Assembly (NCBI GenBank): GCA_025642075.2
Contig: JAODUO010000467.1
Span: forward strand, 20,001 to 84,000
Direction: 5' to 3'
DNA from: Ridgeia piscesae
Lineage: Eukaryota; Annelida; Polychaeta; Sabellida; Siboglinidae
Length of the DNA stretch: 64,000 nt
Shown: in pieces, positions 38,193-50,767 of the stretch
Layout: every line of letters begins with the position of its first letter
Numbering within the stretch: the first letter of the stretch is position 1
The notes under the pieces: generated by a model
Databases searched by the model: none
What the model was told of the DNA's origin: nothing
The model's input: only the letters and a program-made list of their open reading frames with translations
Made by a program: the position numbers and the translations under genes

Positions 38193-38604
38193 CTGAAAAT
38201 AGTAGCTCACCCTGCTTAAGTACTGAAATCAGAATTCTGACAAAACAGTGGCATTACAAACAGCTTGATAATTTAATTTAATCCCTGATATATTTTTAAA
38301 CTACTTATATCCATGTAACTGATCTGGTTGCAAAGTTATGGGTGGTTTAAATAACCAACTCAAAAGTTCATGTTTTGCTAGAGAGAACATCAAAGTTAGG
38401 AATACATGTTTTAATAAAAACACACACCATTCAATCCAAACAATCACCAAAATCCAGATTTTTAATTTACATACTTCAAACTGGTAATAAATGTTTCAGC
38501 GATTCCTAAACTACAAACAAATGCTGATTATCGACATGGTGGGGAAGCTAACAGAAACAGGATATAAAATAACAGAAATATGATATCGTTTCATTCACCC
38601 CACA

Positions 38605-38795
38605 TTTGCATGTGTCTTTCGGAAGAGACTCTGAAAGCCGGTGGTCCCTTCTGTCTGGTGTCTATGCCAGGGGAAGTAACAGTGGGTAAATGTATAACCT
38701 GTAGTGGACTCACTAATTCTACAGGACAACGAGCTCCTGCATTAGCCCAAGTATGGGCTGTTTGGAGGTACCACCTAAGAACCTAAGAAATAAAA
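38605..38795 (+). mobile_element. SINE 3' fragment (tentative)
   Basis: GTCTTTCGGAAGAGACTCTG and AAAGCCGGTGGTCCC resemble the TTTCGGATGAGAC...AACCGAGGTCCC block found in many marine invertebrate repeats. Confidence 0.45.
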
Positions 38796-38804
38796 CATAC
38801 TGAC

Positions 38805-38909
38805 CATTCTGGGTGGAGATCCGTGGTCAGTGGCGGTCACTATAAGTGTGTGATGAGGCCTTGTCTCTCTGTCCAGCCGTCCAGCCACACTGATGCTGCC
38901 TTCTGTTGG
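38805..38909 (-). CDS. CDH23-like: Cadherin exon 19: EC-W13
   Basis: 105 nt, phase 0/0, after TTTTGCAG, ending ATG|GTCAGT. Reads GSISVAGRLDRETRPHH and ATDHGSPPRM. Confidence 0.9.
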
Positions 38910-39336
38910 CTGCAAAAGAAAACGTTTAGATATGTGATAACGTCAACAATTTGTTGTGAGTAATTTTAACAATCAGTAAGATTTTTGTTGTGGTGGCTTA
39001 ATTATCTGTCATGATTTCATCCTTTGTGAAATTTTAGTTCAATTAAAGACTAGGTAAGTGAAATGGTTGATATGAAAATTATAGATGTAGTCATATTTTG
39101 CAGCTTTCATAAGCAATAACATTTAGAACATGTAGTAATGTCACTTATTCAGTGAAATGAATTTTGTCTAGGCTTATATACATAAGAAGGGTAATGGCAA
39201 TATAATAGAACTATAAGTAAGACATTATTTAAAAAAGCATCAGCAAGATGACAGTTCCTAAATAGATTTATTAAGTGTGAGTTCCAAAACTATGATCGAA
39301 ACATTGTCACATACGGACCATGCAACTGGTTCCTAC

Positions 39337-39552
39337 CTCCGCAATAAGAAACAGATGCTGTGAGTTTCCGGAAGTGATGTTGTAGGAAACAGCACCATTC
39401 ACGCCTTGGTCCTTGTCCAAAGCTGATACACGACCAACAAACTGCACAACTGTTCCTGGCAGGTCATTCTCAGGGACAGTGAAGTGGTATAGAGGTTTAT
39501 CAAACACTGGATGGTGGTCATTCACATCCAGCAGGTTGACCATCAGTTCCGC
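39337..39552 (-). CDS. CDH23-like: Cadherin exon 18: end of EC-W12, start of EC-W13
   Basis: 216 nt, phase 0/0, TTGCAG acceptor, GTAGGA donor. Linker LLDVNDHHPVF, YHFTVPENDLPG, ALDKDQGVNG, HLFLIAE. Confidence 0.92.
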
Positions 39553-39559
39553 CTGCAAC

Positions 39560-40215
39560 AAATAGTGTAAAAAAGACCTGTACATCGCAGTGTCCAGTCC
39601 TTAGGTCACTTCAATCACTCCCGGGCAGATCTGGTCAATCACACATAATCTCAACTGCTCTGGGGAGCATTCAGCCACGCTGCATTTATAATACATTACA
39701 AACTTCAGTATAAGTGTGTCTTCACATCTACATGTGCCGTCCATAGTCACACAGTCTTTTCTACAACTTAGACAATGTTGAGTGAAAGAAATCGATCAAG
39801 TTATATAATGGCAACAAAAACATTTGTAGATAGTTTTTATTTTTAATGTGACATAAACATTGCAAGTTTACGAATTTTAAACATTCAAATGGCAATAACA
39901 AAAAACACTATGATAAAAACTGTGTAAAATTGGCTATGTATAAATTATATAATTCTATAAAAAAAAATGAATATTAAACATAGACATTACAGACAAAACA
40001 TTAGAACCCGCTATACTGCACTGATAGTAATAAAAATAAATAAGATAAATAATATATGTATATATCGTAATAATAAATTAGCTAAAATATAATGTTCGTT
40101 GTGTGAAACTAGTTATGTGGAAAATAAAAATGTCTTTAATTGCTTCTTGAACTGTGTAATGTTGCTTTAGTCACGTACAAGACAGTGTATTTGTCGTGAC
40201 CAGTGTTCTACCCAC
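39560..40215. other. Intron with SINE tail piece, AT-rich remainder
   Basis: 39583-39690 shares GCAGTGTCCAGTC and related bases with the SINE at 22466-22744; the rest shows nothing recognisable. Confidence 0.45.
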
Positions 40216-40334
40216 CGTGCTGTTGTACACGCCATCAGTGAGCACCAGAGAGAGTGTGTAGTGGGCCTGTCTCTCCACAGACACAGCTCCTGTCACCCTC
40301 ACCACCCCACTGTCTCTGTCTATCACGAACACAT
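40216..40334 (-). CDS. CDH23-like: Cadherin exon 17: EC-W12
   Basis: 119 nt (2 + 39 codons), AACAG acceptor, ACG|GTGGGT donor. Reads VFVIDRDSGVVRVTG, with SVER in place of LDRE, and LVLTDG. Confidence 0.88.
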
Positions 40335-40394
40335 CTGTTGGAAAGTGTAACTTTGTTACAAATTGTTCAGCAACATCATCAAGATATAACATTC

Positions 40395-40674
40395 CTGGAC
40401 GCATACATGCATGCACACGCACACGCACATGCAAACACATGACACATACACGACACATACACGACACAGACCTGACACAGACACATACACGACACAGACA
40501 CATACACAGACAGCACATATACACCCACACACAAACACACAACACACACACACACACACACACACACACGATACATATATAACACATACACTACACACAG
40601 ACATAGACACACACACACACAGACACACACAGACACAGACACACACACACACACACCACACACACACACACCCA

Positions 40675-40736
<62 letters not shown>

Positions 40737-40820
40737 ACACATATGCAGAGTGGCACACACACACACATGCACACACACATGCACACACACAACACACACG
40801 CACGCATGCACGCGCTCGCT

Positions 40821-40879
<59 letters not shown>

Positions 40880-40880
40880 C
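40395..40880. repeat. (CA)n and ACACGACA repeat block
   Basis: CA dinucleotides in several pure runs, filling most of the intron between exons 16 and 17. Confidence 0.97.
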
Positions 40881-40912
40881 AAATCTACTTCCCTCCATTC
40901 ACTAGACCTCAC

Positions 40913-41084
40913 CTTGCCCCTGCATGTTGTAGGTGAGGTGAGTGTTATGTGGAAGATCCATGTCATGACCTGTCACTGTCAGCACAGACGTCCCTGGTAG
41001 ACTGTTCTCAGACAGTGACACTTCGTAACTGTCCTGGTCAAAGCTTGGTTCATTGTCATTGATGTCATCCACATACACTGTCAC
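40913..41084 (-). CDS. CDH23-like: Cadherin exon 16: end of EC-W11, start of EC-W12
   Basis: 172 nt (57 codons + 1), CTGCAG acceptor and GTGAGG donor. Linker DDINDNEPSF, YEVSLSENSLPG, GHDMD. Confidence 0.9.
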
Positions 41085-41262
41085 CTGCAGACAGAGAGAG
41101 ACAGTCTGCTGTGACATCTTGGTTCACATCTATAGCATCTGAAGTGACCGTAATGGTCAGTTCAAATTCTATAAATAATCTATGGCATGTGCTGTAACAT
41201 TGTACAGCAATGAATAGAATTATTATGGACACCTTAGGTTTTTTCAATTCTACAATACAACA

Positions 41263-43698
41263 TATGTGACCCAGCACAGCAAAATCAGGAATAAGTCGGG
41301 ATTGTCGAACCTGGCAAATCAGCTTCAAAGTGCGCGAATGGGTATTTTTGGATGGAAAGGTCGATTTTCAGATATAGGTGAATTTAGTTAATGTAGTCAT
41401 CGTAGATTACTATTATGCTGTTATAACATCATAAAACGAGTTATAACATTGCTAAAAAGAGATATTTGGAACAGCTATGTCGATCTCAGTGAGAACGAAG
41501 AACGAAAAATGTGCTTCATTCAGATGCATCGTGTCCGCCGTACGTCCTGCCTACCCCCGCCATATTGGTATCGTTTTGAAGCTGAACTATTATGGGATGT
41601 ATTCCCACGCGCAAAATTTGTCACATGTCAGTATAAAGCCAATTAAAATGCTTGAAAACGGGGCTAAAACGTAAACAAGAGCACGTTGGCGAAATCACGT
41701 GATATAATGCGCCCCGCTGATTGGCGGCTGACCTTTAAACCCACGTGAAGCCATGTTTGTTTTGCTTCGACATCGGGTGCACCGGACATCGTTTTTGCAT
41801 AACATCTGCGAATTCTAGTTTATTATTAAGTTGTCAGTGCCGTAATATTAGTTATTAGTTACATAGGTTTTAACCTGTGCAGTGATAGGCTCAACAACAG
41901 TATGGATGTTGCACAGCAGCGTGACATAGACATCGATCGACCTAGGCCTAGCGCTCAGCGATGGCCGCGATGGCAAAATCTGCGCGGAGTGTTTGACAAT
42001 GAATCTTTGACACAACTACTGGGTGCGTATCGGATGGAGAGTTTACTGGATTCGTACGTGTCAGACAACAATAGTGAATCAGGGAGTGTCGTTTTGGCGC
42101 TGAGTGCAAAAGTGGCGAGGAAGACTAATACCAAGTGACAGCTGACATTGACAGCTTCGATCATGGATCGCAATGCCAACGCTGCTGAAAATGTACTCGT
42201 AGATTTATACCAAGAACTTGAACACGTTCGTAGATTCATCTGCGGTTGCAGGTGTTTTATGCTAGACCCTGCTGTCAACAATTCATGGATTGGCAAAAAT
42301 GTTTGACAGCCCGAACGAATGCAAAGGAGATGACAGCCAGACTGAGGGTAAGTTATAGTAGCTCTATTGACTGTTTTGCTGTGATGGCAGGCTCAGCCTC
42401 ACTCATTGTCACATTGAGCTCACTAACAATGACATGCCATGACTCACATAAACCCGTGGCTTTGTTGTGAGTGTGAGAGTATCAATGTCACTGGTAATGT
42501 ACTAGTACGGTAATATACTAGTACCATGACTCATTTAGAATTATGTTTTTAACTTATTTATACCTGCTTGTTATCATCGTAGATCTTCATGAAATTAATG
42601 ATCACATTTATTAGGTAGAATATTTTTTATTATTAGGGGAGGGGAGTAATGTTTTGTAACAGGTAAGAAAGAAAACATTTTGATTTACTAATTTAGAGCA
42701 GTTAACGAATGGGATGGAAGGTTTATAATATTCAGAGCTGACTCTAAATGATCCAAGGTATTCGTCAATTATGCTGTTAGCCTGCTTATTTACCTAGCTG
42801 CTGGGCTCACTATGTATATGTCATCTGATTTAATGATCAACTGTCCATATCTCCAGTTTGAAATAATGGACAGTCATTACATAAACTTTTGCAGGATTAA
42901 ATGTTTTGTATATGGGAAGTTAAGACCATTATGTTTGTTTTGTATCAGGTTTACGTCTGAAGAACCCAGTGTCGTGTTCGCCAGGAAGCAGCCATCCGAT
43001 GACAAACAGCGGTTCGATTTGCAGCACAGGCGAGGAGTCTCCCCCACCTGCTGCTCTACCTACAGAACCATCACCCCCATGCCTCAACATCCACCAATAG
43101 TGTTTGTTTTACAAGATCAATGAAGTTTGCGGACATCAACTGTCCAGAGCAAAGCCGACACATCCGAAGCCGCACCATTCCACTGCTGCAACAGTCTTCC
43201 CATCACGTGAAGTGGCTGCTGCCATTGGCACATCAAAAAATGACAAAAGAAGCAGTGACTGTGTATTGCTGTGTCAGAAACAGACAGAACACATGGCTAG
43301 ATTCTGTAAACATTTTACTGTCGATTTCCGATTTGGTGCAGAATGTTCAAAAGGGATATCTCTGGAACTATAAGAACTGCAAAGGTGGAATTCCACCACA
43401 CTGTGCACATTGATGTGGTCTACAACTGTGCCAAATTCCACATTCCTGTGAGCTGTCTTCATGTTGCAAATGTATTAAAATACTTCATTAAACTTTAAAG
43501 CTGTTTTTCTCAGAATCGGTTTTCAGAAAATGACTTGGTACACCTTCTCTTTATGAAACAATAACTTGGCGACCAATACAGCTAGACATTTGTGTTTGGT
43601 ACCATTGGAAAGCCCATAAATTTACCTTTCACATGGTACCTTTAACTCAAAAAGTGATTTTCCTACTTATTCCTGATTTTGCTGTGCTGGGTCACATA
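41263..43698. mobile_element. 2.4-kb DNA transposon with 34-bp perfect terminal inverted repeats
   Basis: Left end 41263-41296 starts TATGTGACCCAGCACAGCAA; right end 43665-43698 is its exact reverse complement. Flanks suggest a TA target duplication. Inside, plus-strand frames at 41902-42138 (MDVAQQRDIDIDRP) and 43120-43413 (FADINCPEQS, GYLWNYKNCKGGIPP) and a possible intron (GTAAGT at about 42350, TGTATCAG at about 42950) suggest a remnant gene. I do not recognise a transposase, and no DDE triad is evident. It sits in the intron between exons 15 and 16. Confidence 0.82.
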
Positions 43699-43789
43699 TA
43701 TTCGACATATCCAACAGAAAATTATGTGGAGATGCTATTTTAGAATTGCAATTACACTGGCATCATTGCAACACCTGTCAGGTGAGAGA

Positions 43790-44058
43790 TAGTGAGTTGA
43801 CCATGTGACATGTGTGACGTGTGACAGGTTTTACCTGTGACAGGTGTGACGTGTGACAGGCGTAATGTGACAGGTGTGATGCGTGACAGATGTGTGGCAG
43901 GTGTGACGTGTGACAGATCTGATATGTGACAGGTGTGACCTGTGACAGGTGTGACGTGTGACAGGTGTAACGTGTGATGTGTGGCAGGTATTACGTGTGA
44001 CAGGTGTTACATGTGACAGATGTGACATGTGTTATGAGTGACGTGTGACAGGTGTGCT
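43790..44058. repeat. GTGACAGGTGTGACGT-type minisatellite at the exon 15 donor
   Basis: Imperfect repeats of GACAGGTGTGACGTGT, starting within about 10 bases of the donor at 44067 but not including it. Confidence 0.85.
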
Positions 44059-44067
44059 GCTACCAAC

Positions 44068-44199
44068 CACAGTGGACGCGGTCAGTGGACGGATCCCTCG
44101 GTCTGTGGCGATAATTGTCACTGAAAACACGGCCGTCCCGTTCTCTAGGTACACTGAAGCCTTCTCTCGATCCAATGACTGTCTGACATGGAGAGTGCC
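44068..44199 (-). CDS. CDH23-like: Cadherin exon 15: EC-W11
   Basis: 132 nt, phase 0/0. After CTTCAG reads [12 protein letters not shown], then [18 protein letters not shown]. The donor is GTG|GTTGGT, a non-consensus +3 to +5, but it joins perfectly to VTVYVDDINDN. Confidence 0.88.
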
Positions 44200-44228
44200 C
44201 TGAAGTAACACCATAGCTGTACATACAC

Positions 44229-44513
<285 letters not shown>

Positions 44514-45038
44514 CATGCATGTGTGTGTGTGCATGCATTCATGAATGTAAATATTAAAATTCTTAGTTGAGATAAAGCCTACGGTACATACAATTAATTA
44601 AACACATCATAATATCTATTGTTTGTATAAAGTCCTGTCTCACTTATCCACACAAACATTCGTTGGTTCCCAAGTTTTTGGCTAAGTAAACAAACTGAGC
44701 TGATTAGTGAAATTATTATACATGGTTATACACAATATCAAGATGGGCCCCACACAAAAACATGCAGATCGTGAAATTGTGGATTATTGAAGACCAAATA
44801 AATTAAACTGACTGTATATGTCCAAATGACCGCTAAGAAAGAACACACTAAGACAAGTACTTAATAAAGATCACCAGGACTGCACCAAATATATTCGCCC
44901 AGTGACCAGGTGACGACCGTGGACATTGCAAATGTTGGATTTTCAAATGTACCGATCATAGAGGTTTTATTGTAGACAGGTGTCCACTAAGCCAGATTTC
45001 ACGTATGTCTCAGTGAGATTAACTGCAGCTCGCCTCAC

Positions 45039-45178
45039 CCTGGCAGGGGAATGGTGGGTGTCCGTCGTTACCAGGAACTGTTCGTGATGATCTCGCAGCG
45101 AGTAGACAATGTCCGCATTCTCCCCAGAATCTGCGTCTGATGCGAGGATTGACACAGATAACCTCAGACTTTGGGCAC
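45039..45178 (-). CDS. CDH23-like: Cadherin exon 14: EC-W11
   Basis: 140 nt (2 + 46 codons). Acceptor TCACAG; donor AGG|GTGAGG chosen because it joins in phase to [12 protein letters not shown]. Contains ASDADSGENADIVYSL. Confidence 0.88.
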
Positions 45179-45216
45179 CTGTGACAAAGACATTACATAT
45201 GTTTCACTAATATCCT

Positions 45217-45706
45217 GGGGCCAGTTTCATAAAGCAGCGTAACTTGATGTGCAATTATGCGGTCTACTGGTCGCAGCTAACAGTGACTAGTTGATGTAGC
45301 TTGCGGCCGGTTTCATGAGAAAAATTTAGCATTCGCATGACTAAACATGACCGACTTAGGTTGCGGTGGGAATCCCTGCATTTGTGGTGTGTCTGGACAC
45401 CTTTTCTCTTTAGCTGCCACCTTTGCCGTTCGTATACTAAATGCCAAGCTACGATGGATGTAAAGGATATCCAGTACAAACATTAAAAATAATGTTGTTG
45501 TTGTAATGCGTGTCGGGAGCATCAACGAACTTGGGGAAAGTAAATATTCCAACTAGCGTAAATTTATGCCTACTAAATACATGGCGCAGTGAAGTGCAGC
45601 TGTGGATATGGAGTAGACTCATGAAACACAACTAGCGTAACTTTGCGACGTTTTAAGCTTTCGAAGAGTTATCGTCATAAGGACGCTCAATGAAACCATC
45701 CCCTTT
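45217..45706. mobile_element. MITE-like element (tentative)
   Basis: Left end GGGGCCAGTTTCATAAAGC and right end CTCAATGAAACCATCCCC form imperfect inverted repeats around 490 bp with no intact gene. Confidence 0.45.
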
Positions 45707-45724
45707 TGACTTTGTCATTGAAAT

Positions 45725-46952
45725 GTGCTGCTAAGGTGGGCTGGATGCTGCTAAGGTGGGCTGGATGCTGCTAAGGTGGGCTGGATGCTGCTAAGGTGGG
45801 CTGGATGATGCTAAGGTGGGCTGGAAGCTGCTGCTAAGGTGGGCTGGATGCTGCTGCTAAGGTGGGCTGGATGCTGCTGCTAAGGTGGGCTGGATGCTGC
45901 TGCTAAGGTGGGCTAGATGCTGCTAAGGTGGGCTGGATGCTGCTGCTAAGGTGGGCTGGATGCTGCTAAGATGAGCTGGATGCTGCTAAGGTGGGCTGGA
46001 AGCTGCTGCTAAGGTGGGCTGGATGCTGCTGCTAAGGTGGGCTAAATGCTGCTAAGGTGGGCTGGATGCTGCTGCTAAGGTGGGCTGGATGCTGCTAAGG
46101 TGGGCTGGATGCTGCTAAGGTGGGCTGGAAGCTGCTGCTAAGGTGGGCTGGATGCTGCTGCTAAGGTGGGCTGGATGCTGCTAAGGTGGGCTGGATGCTG
46201 CTAAGGTGGGCTGGAAGCTGCTTCTAAGGTGGGCTGGAAGCTGCTGCTAAGGTGGGCTGGAAGCTGCTGCTAAGGTGGGCTGGATGCTGCTGCTAAGGTG
46301 GGCTGGATGCTGCTAAGGTGGGCTGGATGCTGCTAAGGTGGGCTGGATGCTGCTAAGGTGGGCTGGATGCTGCTAAGGTGGGCTGGATGCTGCTAAGGTG
46401 GGCTGGATGCTGCTAAGGGTGGGCTGGATGCTGCTAAGGTGGGCTGGATGCTGCTAAGGTGGGCTGGATGCTGCTAAGGTGGGCTGGATGATGCTGCTAA
46501 GGTGGGCTGGATGCTGCTAAGGTGGGCTGGATGCTGCTAAGGTGGGCTGGAAGCTGCTGCTAAGGTGGGCTGGATGCTGCTGCTAAGGTGGGCTGGATGC
46601 TGCTAAGGTGGGCTGGATGCTGCTGCTAAGGTGGGCTGGATGCTGCTAAGGTGGGCTGGATGCTGCTGCTAAGGTGGGCTGGATGCTGCTGCTAAGGTGG
46701 GCTAGTGGAGGTGGGCTGGACGCTGCTAAGGTGGGCTGGACTGCAGGTGGGCTGGGTCTGCTAAGGTGGGCTGGATGCTGCTAAGGTGGGCTGGATGCTG
46801 CTAAGGTGGGCTGGATGCTGCTAAGGTGGGCTGGATGCTGCTGCTAAGGTGGGCTGGATGTGCTGCTAAGGTGGGCTGGATGCTGCTAAGGTGGGCTGGA
46901 TGCTGCTAAGGTGGGCTGAGATGCTGCTAAGGTGGGCTGGATGCTGCTGCAC
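45725..46952. repeat. 20/23-bp minisatellite, about 59 copies
   Basis: Unit GCTGCTAAGGTGGGCTGGAT with a 23-bp form carrying an extra GCT. The stretch 46700-46770 is irregular and could hold assembly errors. Confidence 0.96.
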
Positions 46953-47080
46953 TTCACAGAGAATTAAACCTGATTTAGGGGTCACTTTAGCTATTTACCG
47001 GGTAATCAACATTATGTAAAACTGTCTTATTCTCTCAACCACACAGTTCACAGATTGCTCCTGTTTACTGTTCTACTCAC

Positions 47081-47171
47081 CTTCTAGGGTGTAGGCCCTA
47101 AATGGGGAACCCAAAAACACAGGTGGGTTGTCGTTCTCATCCAGTACAGTGATGTTAACTGACGTTGTGTC
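47081..47171 (-). CDS. CDH23-like: Cadherin exon 13: EC-W10/W11 linker
   Basis: 91 nt (30 codons + 1), TTTCAG acceptor, GTGAGT donor. Reads DTTSVNITVLDENDNPPVF, a canonical EC linker, then FRAYTLE. Confidence 0.9.
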
Positions 47172-47485
47172 CTGAAACCAGTCAAATATCTATAAATATG
47201 TTTTTTCCTTGAAATTGCTGTAGTGCTGGTTAGCCAAAATGTATTGCAGCGATATAAAATACATACCAGTTAAGTAATAGCACATATTTTAGTAACACAG
47301 TTGCAATAAACTGTTACAATGGTTTAATTAATCATTTCATCTTCAAATGTAACCAAATCAAGTTGGTAATAATTTGGATACACAGCATGATCTTAAAATA
47401 AAAACATAAACGACCATGTAACAACACATTAGATGTTTATATAGGGCTATGATCAACACTATATGAAATATTATACTGGTGTGAC

Positions 47486-49690
47486 ACTATCCTATATCCT
47501 GCCATTGTGTGACACCTAACCCATGTCTTGCATTGTGTGACACCTAACCAATGTCCTGCCATGGTGTGACACCTAGCCCATGTCCTGCATTGTGTAACAC
47601 ATAACCAACGTCCTGCCATGGTGTGACACCTAACCCATGTCCTGCATTGTGTGACACCTAACCAATGTCCTGCCATGGTGTGACACCTAACCCATGTCCT
47701 GCATTGTGTAACACCTAACCAACGTCCTGCTATGGTATGACACCTAACCCATGTCCTGCATTGTGTGACACCTAACCAACGTCCTGCCATGGTGTGACAC
47801 CTAACCCATGTCCTGCATTGTGTAACACCTAACCAACGTCCTGCCATGGTGTGACACCTAACCCATGTCCTGCATTGTGTAACACCTAACCAACGTCCTG
47901 CCATGGTGTGACACCTAACCCATGTCCTGCATTGTGTGACACCTAACCAATGTCCTGCCATGGTGTGACACCTAACCCATGTCCTGCATTGTGTAACACC
48001 TAACCAACGTCCTGCCATGGTGTGACACCTAACCCATGTCCTGCATTGTGTGACACCTAACCAATGTCCTGCATTGTGTAACACCTAACCAATGTCCTGC
48101 CATGGTGTGACACCTAGCCCATGTCCTGCACTGTGTAACACCTAACCAATGTCCTGCCATGTTGTGACACCTAACCCATGTCCTGCATTGTGTAACGCCT
48201 AACCCATGTCCTGCCATGGTGTGACACCTAACCCATGTCCTGCCATGGTGTGACACCTAACCCATGTCCTGCCATGGTGTGACACCTAACCCATGTCCTG
48301 CATTGTGTAACACCTAACCAACGTCCTGCTATGGTATGACACCTAACCCATGTCCTGCATTGTGTGACACCTAACCAACGTCCTGCCATGGTGTGACACC
48401 TAACCCATGTCCTGCATTGTGTAACACCTAACCAACGTCCTGCCATGGTGTGACACCTAACCCATGTCCTGCATTGTGTAACACCTAACCAACGTCCTGC
48501 CATGGTGTGACACCTAACCCATGTCCTGCATTGTGTGACACCTAACCAATGTCCTGCCATGGTGTGACACCTAACCCATGTCCTGCATTGTGTAACACCT
48601 AACCAACGTCCTGCCATGGTGTGACACCTAACCCATGTCCTGCATTGTGTGACACCTAACCAATGTCCTGCATTGTGTAACACCTAACCAATGTCCTGCC
48701 ATGGTGTGACACCTAGCCCATGTCCTGCACTGTGTAACACCTAACCAATGTCCTGCCATGTTGTGACACCTAACCCATGTCCTGCATTGTGTAACGCCTA
48801 ACCCATGTCCTGCCATGGTGTGACACCTAACCCATGTCCTGCCATGGTGTGACACCTAACCCATGTCCTGCCATGGTGTGACACCTAACCAATGTCCTGC
48901 CATGGTGTGACACCTAACCCATGTCCTGCCATGGTGTGACACCTAACCCATGTCCTGCATTGCGTGACACCTAACCAATGTCCTGCATTGTGTGACACCT
49001 AACCCATGTCCTGCCAGTGTGACACCTAACCAATGTCCTGCCATGGTGTGACACCTAACCCATGTCCTGCCATGGTGTGACACCTAACCAATGTCCTGCC
49101 ATGGTGTGACACCTAACCCATGTCCTGCATTGTGTAACACCTAACCAATGTCCTGCCATGCTGTGACACCTAACCCATGTCCTGCCATGGTGTGACACCT
49201 AACCCATGTCCTGCCATTGTGTGACACCTAACCAATGTCCTGCCATGGTGTGACACCTAACCCATGTCCTGCATTGTGTAACACCTAACCAATGTCCTGC
49301 CATGGTGTGACACCTAACCCATGTCCTGCCATGGTGTGACACCTAACCCATGTCCTGCCATGGTGTGACACCTAACCCATGTCCTGCCATGGTGTAACAC
49401 CTAACCAATGTCCTGCCATGGTGTGACACCTAACCCATGTCCTGCATTGTGTGACACCTAACCCATGTCCTGCATTGTGTGACACCTAACCCATGTCCTG
49501 CCAGTGTGACACCTAACCAATGTCCTGCCATGGTGTGACACCTAACCCATGTCCTGCCATGGTGTGACACCTAACCAATGTCCTGCCATGGTGTGACACC
49601 TAACCCATGTCTTGCATTGTGTGACACCTAACCATGTCCTGCCACAGTGTGACATGTATTACATGTCCTGCCATGGTGTGACACATACCT
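47486..49690. repeat. 29/30-bp minisatellite spanning the exon 12 donor (about 74 copies)
   Basis: On the minus strand exon 12 ends ATGGCAGGACATGAG|GTATGTG then TCACACC; units read ATGGCAGGACATGGGTTAGG then TGTCACACC, the same length with a mutated donor. A 599-bp block is duplicated inside (47694-48260 and 48293-48859). Confidence 0.94.
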
Positions 49691-49828
49691 CATGTCCTGC
49701 CATGTCAGTGACAGTCACTTTCAGGAGGTACCCGTCCTTGTTTTCACGGTCCAACCCCTCCTGTGAGTGACACGACAGCGAGAGTATCCCTGTTTTATCT
49801 GCTACCTCAAATAATCCATCCTCATCAC
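49689..49828 (-). CDS. CDH23-like: Cadherin exon 12: EC-W10
   Basis: 140 nt (2 + 46 codons). Contains DGLFEVADKTGILSL, GLDREN and VTVTDMAGHE, ending GAG|GTATGT. The last 14 nt and the donor are copied in the array to its left. Confidence 0.9.
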
Positions 49829-50203
49829 CTGAAAGTATTAAATCACACTGAGGAATGCAGATGACAACTTGCATTATAACACTGTTGACCTTTGTACAGG
49901 TGACTGTTAGTTATCCAAACAGAAACAATATAACGCAATTATTCTATGTATTAGAACCCTGTGTATATTTAATCAGCCAAAAACATCTATAAAATTTATG
50001 CATTTTGAGTACCTTATATTTAAGGACTGTGTAAATATAATTTTGCATACACAGTCTAAGAATTATTTCATTTACTGCAGGTATTCAATCAGGTGATAAT
50101 GTAATAGTTTTTATGTGTCCAAATACACAGTAATCACAGCACACGCAGAACTATGCCATTCATACCACGTGCATAAGTGTATTCACATTCATACTTGTCT
50201 CAC
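49829..50203. other. Introns around exons 6-12: nothing further recognised
   Basis: AT-rich DNA without motifs. The same holds for 50295-50647, 51393-51625, 51767-52143 and 52285-52744. Confidence 0.5.
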
Positions 50204-50294
50204 CTTCCACAATGGTGTATCTCAGCTGGTTGACGTCCGTGATGTCAACATCAACGGCTGTCACTGTCAGCACTTCATGACACGCCTTCAAACC
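50204..50294 (-). CDS. CDH23-like: Cadherin exon 11: EC-W10
   Basis: 91 nt (30 codons + 1). After CTGTAG, reads GLKACHEVLTVTAVDVDITD, the strand and D-x-D pattern of an EC, and ends IVE + G at GTGAGA. Confidence 0.85.
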
Positions 50295-50647
50295 CTACAG
50301 CGGCAACAAATAAGGTTGGCTTAGAATGTTTCTGACATAGGCAGTTTTGGTTTACTTTTTTGAATCATTCCATTGACCGCCTAAATGCTGAAAACTTACT
50401 GTTTTGAACACAGCGAAGGTATCGATTGTAATGCTTGTAACACACGTACTGCATGAAAAGCACGTAAACAAATAATTAATAAAATACAGAGAAATCTTAC
50501 TGCTTCAGACCCTGGGAAGAGAATTACCAAATGCTGACACCCCCTGTTTATTACACTGACTATCCAAGAAACTCCCGTGCATACATGTGTGACTGACAAC
50601 ATTCTATCGTACTTTGTTGGTTTTAGCACATTGACCCGGGACTCTAC

Positions 50648-50767
50648 CTCTGTCACTGTCACGTTGTAGACCGAGTGCTCAAACTGGGGCCAGTTGTCAT
50701 TGAGGTCCTCCACGTGGACCCGCAGGTGGACTGGCATTCCTGTGTGGGGACCATCACTTACACTCAC
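50648..50767 (-). CDS. CDH23-like: Cadherin exon 10: end of EC-W9, start of EC-W10
   Basis: 120 nt, phase 0/0. Linker VEDLNDNWPQF and YNVTVTE. The acceptor is TTGTTGTAG and the exon itself begins GTGAGTGTAAGT, so its start also looks like a splice donor. The acceptor region is copied in the array 50768-51392. Confidence 0.9.

Noticed and set aside
40356..40966. Cys/Val-rich and His/Thr-rich frames
   Set aside because: (CA)n/(TG)n translation, as also at 1467-2121, 12715-13259 and 21697-22117.
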